Shown in pieces: positions 61,317 through 64,000 of a stretch of DNA of 64,000 nt. Each line of letters starts with the position of its first letter. The stretch's first letter is position 1. The translations under genes were made by a program, and so were the position numbers. The stretch covers positions 62,001-126,000 of the forward strand of contig NZ_QEXV01000004.1 in assembly GCF_003122085.1 (NCBI RefSeq). Direction: 5' to 3'. The stretch comes from Marinicauda salina (GTDB taxonomy: Bacteria > Pseudomonadota > Alphaproteobacteria > Caulobacterales > Maricaulaceae). Below the pieces are notes generated by a model, which saw only the letters and a list, made by a program, of their open reading frames with translations, was not told the DNA's origin and ran no database searches.

Positions 61317-61478
61317 ATGGCCTACCGAAAGCGCAACGACAGCGACACGTGGCACTGGTGCCGGAATTGCTCCAACTGGCCGACTTCCGGGTATACGGAG
61401 AAGCCGTCCAAACCCAGCTCCGGCGAGCTGTGCAATGAGTGTCAGGGCAAGGACAAGAACGGCGACTGCCGCCGCTAG
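61317..61478 (+). CDS. Small zinc-knuckle cargo protein
   Basis: A 53-residue protein with two CxxC pairs (WHWCRNCSNWPTSG and LCNECQGKDKNGDC), a likely single zinc ribbon, and a polar, basic remainder. A strong GGGAGGG precedes the ATG. Its TAG stop interlocks with the stop of the opposite-strand gene in the palindrome CTAG (61475-61478). It follows the transposase by 73 bases, which include a small CTCGC/GCGAG hairpin. The role is unknown; it may bind nucleic acid. Confidence 0.68.
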   Translation: MAYRKRNDSDTWHWCRNCSNWPTSGYTEKPSKPSSGELCNECQGKDKNGDCRR

Positions 61479-61723
61479 TCCGCAGCCCACTCAGGGCGGA
61501 AGCAAAACGCCGCCCGATCCCCTGCGAAATACAGCGCGGTGAGAGAGGCGGCGTACAGCACGCCCCTCTCTCGCGCAAACTCATCGAAGCAGTGAAGGCA
61601 CACGACACGGCTTTGCAGTGTGAGCGGGACAATGCGCGCCCATAGCTCATCGGGTATCGTGTAGTCGAACTTATCGGGCCTGCCGCACGCCTTGCATGTC
61701 TGACGCTGCGAGACGGGGACCAT
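61475..61723 (-). CDS. Zinc-ribbon-like cargo protein
   Basis: An 82-residue protein with CKACGRPDKFDYTIPDELWARIVP and VVCLHCFDEFARERGVLY, giving two CxxC pairs as in small phage/IS zinc proteins. Its ATG overlaps the stop of the upstream small gene by one base (TAATG), so it is translationally coupled to it. Its own stop interlocks with the plus-strand gene. No function can be assigned. Confidence 0.65.
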   Translation of the reverse strand: MVPVSQRQTCKACGRPDKFDYTIPDELWARIVPLTLQSRVVCLHCFDEFARERGVLYAASLTALYFAGDRAAFCFRPEWAAD

Positions 61724-61857
61724 TAGTCGCCGTCCTCTTTCTTGGGCGGCTTTTTCTTGCCATCGTGCGGCTTCGGCGGCGTTTCCAGCATCCGCTTTAG
61801 AGCGCGGTCGCGGATGCGCTGGGCTTCCTTCTCTGATCGCTTGTCATCGGGTTTCAT
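61723..61857 (-). CDS. Small basic cargo protein
   Basis: A 44-residue, lysine/arginine-rich protein (SEKEAQRIRDRALKRMLETPPKPHDGKKK). It resembles small hypothetical proteins from phages and mobile elements with an RIRDRAL...TPPKPH pattern, as far as I recall the family. Its start codon interlocks with that of the divergent HEPN-like gene in CATG (61855-61858). It is coupled to the next gene by a TAATG overlap. Confidence 0.55.
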   Translation of the reverse strand: MKPDDKRSEKEAQRIRDRALKRMLETPPKPHDGKKKPPKKEDGD

Positions 61858-62374
61858 GATGGATGACCACACAGACCAACTAGCCGACGCCTTACACATT
61901 GAGCTGGGCCGGTGCATAACTCAATGGGCCAAGGTTGAGCATCACCTCTGCATTCTATTCGTCGTTTTAATGCGTAGTGAAGATGATAACCGATCATTTT
62001 GGACCTTTTGGGCCGTCTCCTCCTTCAAGGGAAAACTCGATATGACCGCCGCCGCAGCCCACAGGGCATTCGCCAATAATCCCGAACTCATGAGTGAATG
62101 GAACGCCTGTAAGAATAAGCTCGGCAAGATAAGTTTGAAACGGAATGAGCTTGCACACGCCTCTATTAGTTGTGGAAAGAGAGGGATTGGCGAAGAGCGG
62201 GAAACGTTCGCCGAGCTAATTCCATATGGAGGCAAGAACACGCTGCCTGTTATGGCCGGCGACGTTCATGCGCTCACCATCAAAGACCTAAAACAGCGCC
62301 TAATCGGCTTCAAAATCGCTGCGGATCGAGTCTTCTGTATGCTGGCGCGCGCCAACCAGTACCTTAACCAGTAG
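61856..62374 (+). CDS. HEPN-like cargo protein
   Basis: A 172-residue mostly helical protein. QWAKVEHHLCILFVVLM begins a four-helix bundle, FKGKLDMTAAAAHRAF continues it, and the motif RNELAH (about residue 100) is an RX4H pattern typical of HEPN domains. HEPN proteins are often RNases in defence or toxin-antitoxin systems, but many are inactive. Codon use is much more AT-rich than the chromosome, a sign of separate origin. The start is uncertain: two adjacent ATGs at 61856 and 61859, with no ribosome site visible. Confidence 0.6.
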   Translation: MMDDHTDQLADALHIELGRCITQWAKVEHHLCILFVVLMRSEDDNRSFWTFWAVSSFKGKLDMTAAAAHRAFANNPELMSEWNACKNKLGKISLKRNELAHASISCGKRGIGEERETFAELIPYGGKNTLPVMAGDVHALTIKDLKQRLIGFKIAADRVFCMLARANQYLNQ

Positions 62375-62542
62375 CTCCCTCACGCAAAACCGAAGCTGAT
62401 CGAATCCGATTGAGCGGTCATACTCGTCTATGTACCCCGAATCAGAAAGTCTGCGCGCGAAACGATCCACCAGCTCATCGGTGAGCGGCGTCTCCGGGAT
62501 AACAAGCGCTGGCCTGTCTTGCGTATGGTGCGAATTGGTCAT
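62300..62542 (-). CDS. Short cargo protein of unknown function
   Basis: An 80-residue frame (LTDELVDRFARRLSDSGYIDEYDRSIGFDQLRFCVRELLVKVLV) with helical, protein-like composition. It begins one base inside the right terminal repeat and overlaps the 3' end of the HEPN-like gene by 75 bases on the opposite strand. This could be a real gene or an antisense frame. Its beginning does not overlap another coding region, which favours reality. Confidence 0.42.
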   Translation of the reverse strand: MTNSHHTQDRPALVIPETPLTDELVDRFARRLSDSGYIDEYDRSIGFDQLRFCVRELLVKVLVGARQHTEDSIRSDFEAD

Positions 62543-62576
62543 CGTTCAGTCAAGTATATAATTGGGAATATAATCC
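62543..62576 (-). repeat. Right terminal inverted repeat of the IS1595-type element
   Basis: 34 bases starting CGTTCAGTCAAGTATATAAT and ending GGGAATATAATCC, the inverted partner of 60184-60217 with two mismatches. Confidence 0.9.
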
Positions 62577-62636
62577 TCGCAATCTGCGATCCTTCCTATC
62601 ATCGCCTTCGACACGAACGGCGAACGGGGAAAAACG

Positions 62637-62981
62637 ATGACGCGCGAGGATGCCAGAGACGCCATGGACCGGGCGCGGGCGAGGCTGGCCCGGGAGGCCG
62701 CGGCCTACGCCTTCGGGGTGGACGCCGCCGAGATCGCCGCGCCGACGCGGCGCTCGGCGCGGACCGCGCTCGCCCGCCAGGTGGCGATGTATCTCACCCA
62801 CGTGGCCTTCGAGCTGAGCCTGTCGCGGACCGCGCTCGCCTTCGGGCGCGACCGGACGACGGCGGCCTATGCCTGCCACCGCATCGAGGACCGCCGCGAC
62901 GACGCCGCGTTCGACGCGCTGCTGGACGATCTCGAGGCGTGCCTGAGAAGCGCGCCGACGCCGGATCGGGCCGCGGCGTGA
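62637..62981 (+). CDS. hdaB: HdaB-like stand-alone DnaA domain IV protein
   Basis: A 114-residue protein. RQVAMYLTHVAFELSLSRTALAFGRDRTTAAYACHRIEDRRDD is the DnaA domain IV plan (helix-turn-helix with the signature loop), without the ATPase part. Caulobacter HdaB is such a protein and relieves regulatory inactivation of DnaA by interfering with HdaA. The same role here is an inference from resemblance. GGGGA precedes the ATG. Its stop shares GTGA with the start of the DUF6456 gene, so the two are translated together. Confidence 0.75.
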   Translation: MTREDARDAMDRARARLAREAAAYAFGVDAAEIAAPTRRSARTALARQVAMYLTHVAFELSLSRTALAFGRDRTTAAYACHRIEDRRDDAAFDALLDDLEACLRSAPTPDRAAA

Positions 62982-63745
62982 GCGCGGGCTGGCTGAAGCG
63001 CCTCGCCAGGCCCGGCCGGGTGCTGGCGCCGTTGCCGGGCGGGCGGACAGGGTTCGGCGTCTACGCTGGCGCCGATCGCCGCCGCCGGCCCTTCGCGACG
63101 GTCTCGCGGACCCGCGTCGAACAGGCGGTCTCCGACGGGCTGATCGAGCCGGCGGGGCAGGGCGCCTACGTCCTCGCCGAGGCCGGCCTGGCCCGGCTCA
63201 GGCGCGCCGAGGCCCCGGCCGGCGAAGGCTTCGCCGCGCAACACCGCCGCATGGGCCGGCGCGAGGTGATCGACGAGGCCGGAAGGCTGAACGCCGTGCG
63301 CGCCGATCTCGACAGCGTCTCGCCGGTCGCCCGCTATGCGCGGGCCCAGGGCGATGTCCCTCCGTTGCTGGATCCCGTCCACGTCACGGCCGCCGAGACG
63401 CTGGCGCGCGATTACGAGCGCTCGGCGCTGAGGAGCCGGGTGACCAGCGACTGGACCGCGCCGCCGCAGGCGAAGACCCGCGGCGCGCCGCGCGATCCCG
63501 CCGATCTGCCGGCCTCGCGGCTCGACGCGCGGGCGCGGGTGATGGACGCGCTGGCCGCCGCCGGGCCCGGGCTCGACCGGCTGCTCGTCGACGTCGTTCT
63601 GAGGGAGACGGGGATGAGCGCCGCCGAGCGCGATCTCGGCTGGCCCGCCCGCGCCGGGGCGCCGGCGCTGCGCCTGGCGCTGGAGCGCGTGGCCGTCCAC
63701 TACCGGCTCAAGGCGCCGGCGAAGACGGCCGATCCGTTTTCTTGA
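62978..63745 (+). CDS. DUF6456-type protein
   Basis: A 255-residue basic protein. The N-terminal third looks like a winged helix (VSRTRVEQAVSDGLIEPAGQGAYVLAEAGLARL, residues 42-75). The C-terminal half with VMDALAAAGPGLDRLLVDVVLRETGMSAAERDLGWPARAGAPALRLALERVAVHYR resembles DUF6456, common next to hdaB-like genes in alphaproteobacteria. The start is GTG, overlapping hdaB. It could be a regulator acting with HdaB; the biochemical role is unknown. It converges on sufE. Confidence 0.65.
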   Translation: MSAGWLKRLARPGRVLAPLPGGRTGFGVYAGADRRRRPFATVSRTRVEQAVSDGLIEPAGQGAYVLAEAGLARLRRAEAPAGEGFAAQHRRMGRREVIDEAGRLNAVRADLDSVSPVARYARAQGDVPPLLDPVHVTAAETLARDYERSALRSRVTSDWTAPPQAKTRGAPRDPADLPASRLDARARVMDALAAAGPGLDRLLVDVVLRETGMSAAERDLGWPARAGAPALRLALERVAVHYRLKAPAKTADPFS

Positions 63746-64000
63746 TCAGGCCGCCGCGCGGGCCTCGGCCTCGGCGCGGATGCGCGCGACCATCGAGGCC
63801 AGGCCGTTGGAGCGCTGCGGCGAGAGATGCTCGGCCAGGCCGATGCGCGAAAGCACGTCCTTCGGATCGATCGACAGCGCTTCTTCGGGCGAGCGGTCGG
63901 TGTAGAGCCGGGCTAGCAGGGCGACCAGGCCCTTCACGATATGGGCGTCGGAATCGCCGCGCACGCGGAGCCGGCCGCCGTCGGCGTCGTCGAGCACGAG
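63746..64000 (-). CDS. sufE: SufE-family sulfur acceptor (truncated by window end)
   Basis: The C-terminal 84 residues of a SufE protein: GDSDAHIVKGLVALLARLYTDRSPEE and LAEHLSPQRSNGLASMVARIRAEA match the helical second half of the family. SufE takes persulfide sulfur from SufS for iron-sulfur cluster assembly. The active-site cysteine and the start lie beyond the window, so they cannot be checked. Confidence 0.88.
   Translation of the reverse strand, partial: LVLDDADGGRLRVRGDSDAHIVKGLVALLARLYTDRSPEEALSIDPKDVLSRIGLAEHLSPQRSNGLASMVARIRAEAEARAAA

Larger units (their letters stand above)
60184..62576. mobile_element. IS1595-type element with cargo genes
   Basis: A 2393-base element bounded by 34-base inverted repeats matching at 32 positions. 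It holds an ISXO2-like transposase gene, then a cluster of small genes on both strands unrelated to transposition. The cargo from about 61850 on is clearly more AT-rich than the chromosome. No matching eight-base target duplication flanks it (CCACAACA left, TCGCAATC right), so one end may have been rearranged. It sits between the Mrp operon and hdaB without visibly breaking either. Confidence 0.82.

Noticed and set aside
60184-62576. Composite transposon made of two complete IS copies
   Set aside because: Only one transposase gene is present, and the ends are single 34-base inverted repeats, so it is one element with cargo.

Overview
The window looks like chromosomal DNA of a GC-rich alphaproteobacterium. 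This rests on the GC-biased codon use, the PdxH/J-protein, FumC/RHH, DUF2336, DUF6456 and HdaB-like genes, the TlyA and SppA homologues, and intergenic palindromes of a type common in that class. The salt-related transport genes (Mrp antiporter, SbtA, multi-ExbB/ExbD TonB system) suggest a marine or saline relative of Maricaulales/Caulobacterales. The order is an inference; no rRNA gene is present.

Layout. 1-10 kb: prmA, a UvrD/PcrA helicase, an MFS transporter with a small membrane protein, a HigBA module whose toxin gene is frameshifted, a ClC chloride channel, an RHH regulator and fumC. 10-18 kb: a RusA-like resolvase, a ZntB-like transporter, a class II histone deacetylase-like hydrolase, a histidine phosphatase, then the isoprenoid block xseB-csaA-ispA-dxs and a SulP transporter. 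18-29 kb: cspA with an intrinsic terminator, tlyA, an exported PqqB-like hydrolase, two odd exported glycine-zipper proteins (one extremely arginine-rich), an uracil-5 RNA methyltransferase, aroC, an exported NTF2-like protein divergent from an OxyR-like regulator lacking the peroxidatic cysteine, a J-domain protein and pdxH. 29-40 kb: DUF1499, a coupled ATP-grasp-like/MBL pair, a peptide ABC transporter (two permeases and a lipoprotein binding protein, no ATPase gene here), DUF3667, sppA, tRNA-Pro(CGG) and tRNA-Gln(TTG).

40-47 kb is a TtpC-type TonB energisation operon (DUF3450, long ExbB, ExbB, ExbD, ExbD, TonB, TPR) closed by a strong terminator and followed by a second TonB. 47-50 kb holds a lipoprotein oligopeptidase B, msrB and a DUF2336 protein. 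51-60 kb links a bicarbonate transporter sbtA, its PII-like partner sbtB and a ten-gene Mrp-type cation/proton antiporter operon with split MrpA and three NuoL/M/N-like modules. The Mrp complex could maintain the Na+ gradient that SbtA consumes (inference).

60.2-62.6 kb is an IS1595-type element with 34-bp terminal inverted repeats. It carries cargo besides its transposase: small zinc-knuckle proteins, a small basic protein, a HEPN-like protein and a short unknown. Its gene borders interlock to the base, and the later cargo is much more AT-rich than the chromosome. After it come hdaB (stand-alone DnaA domain IV), a DUF6456 protein and a truncated sufE at the window edge.
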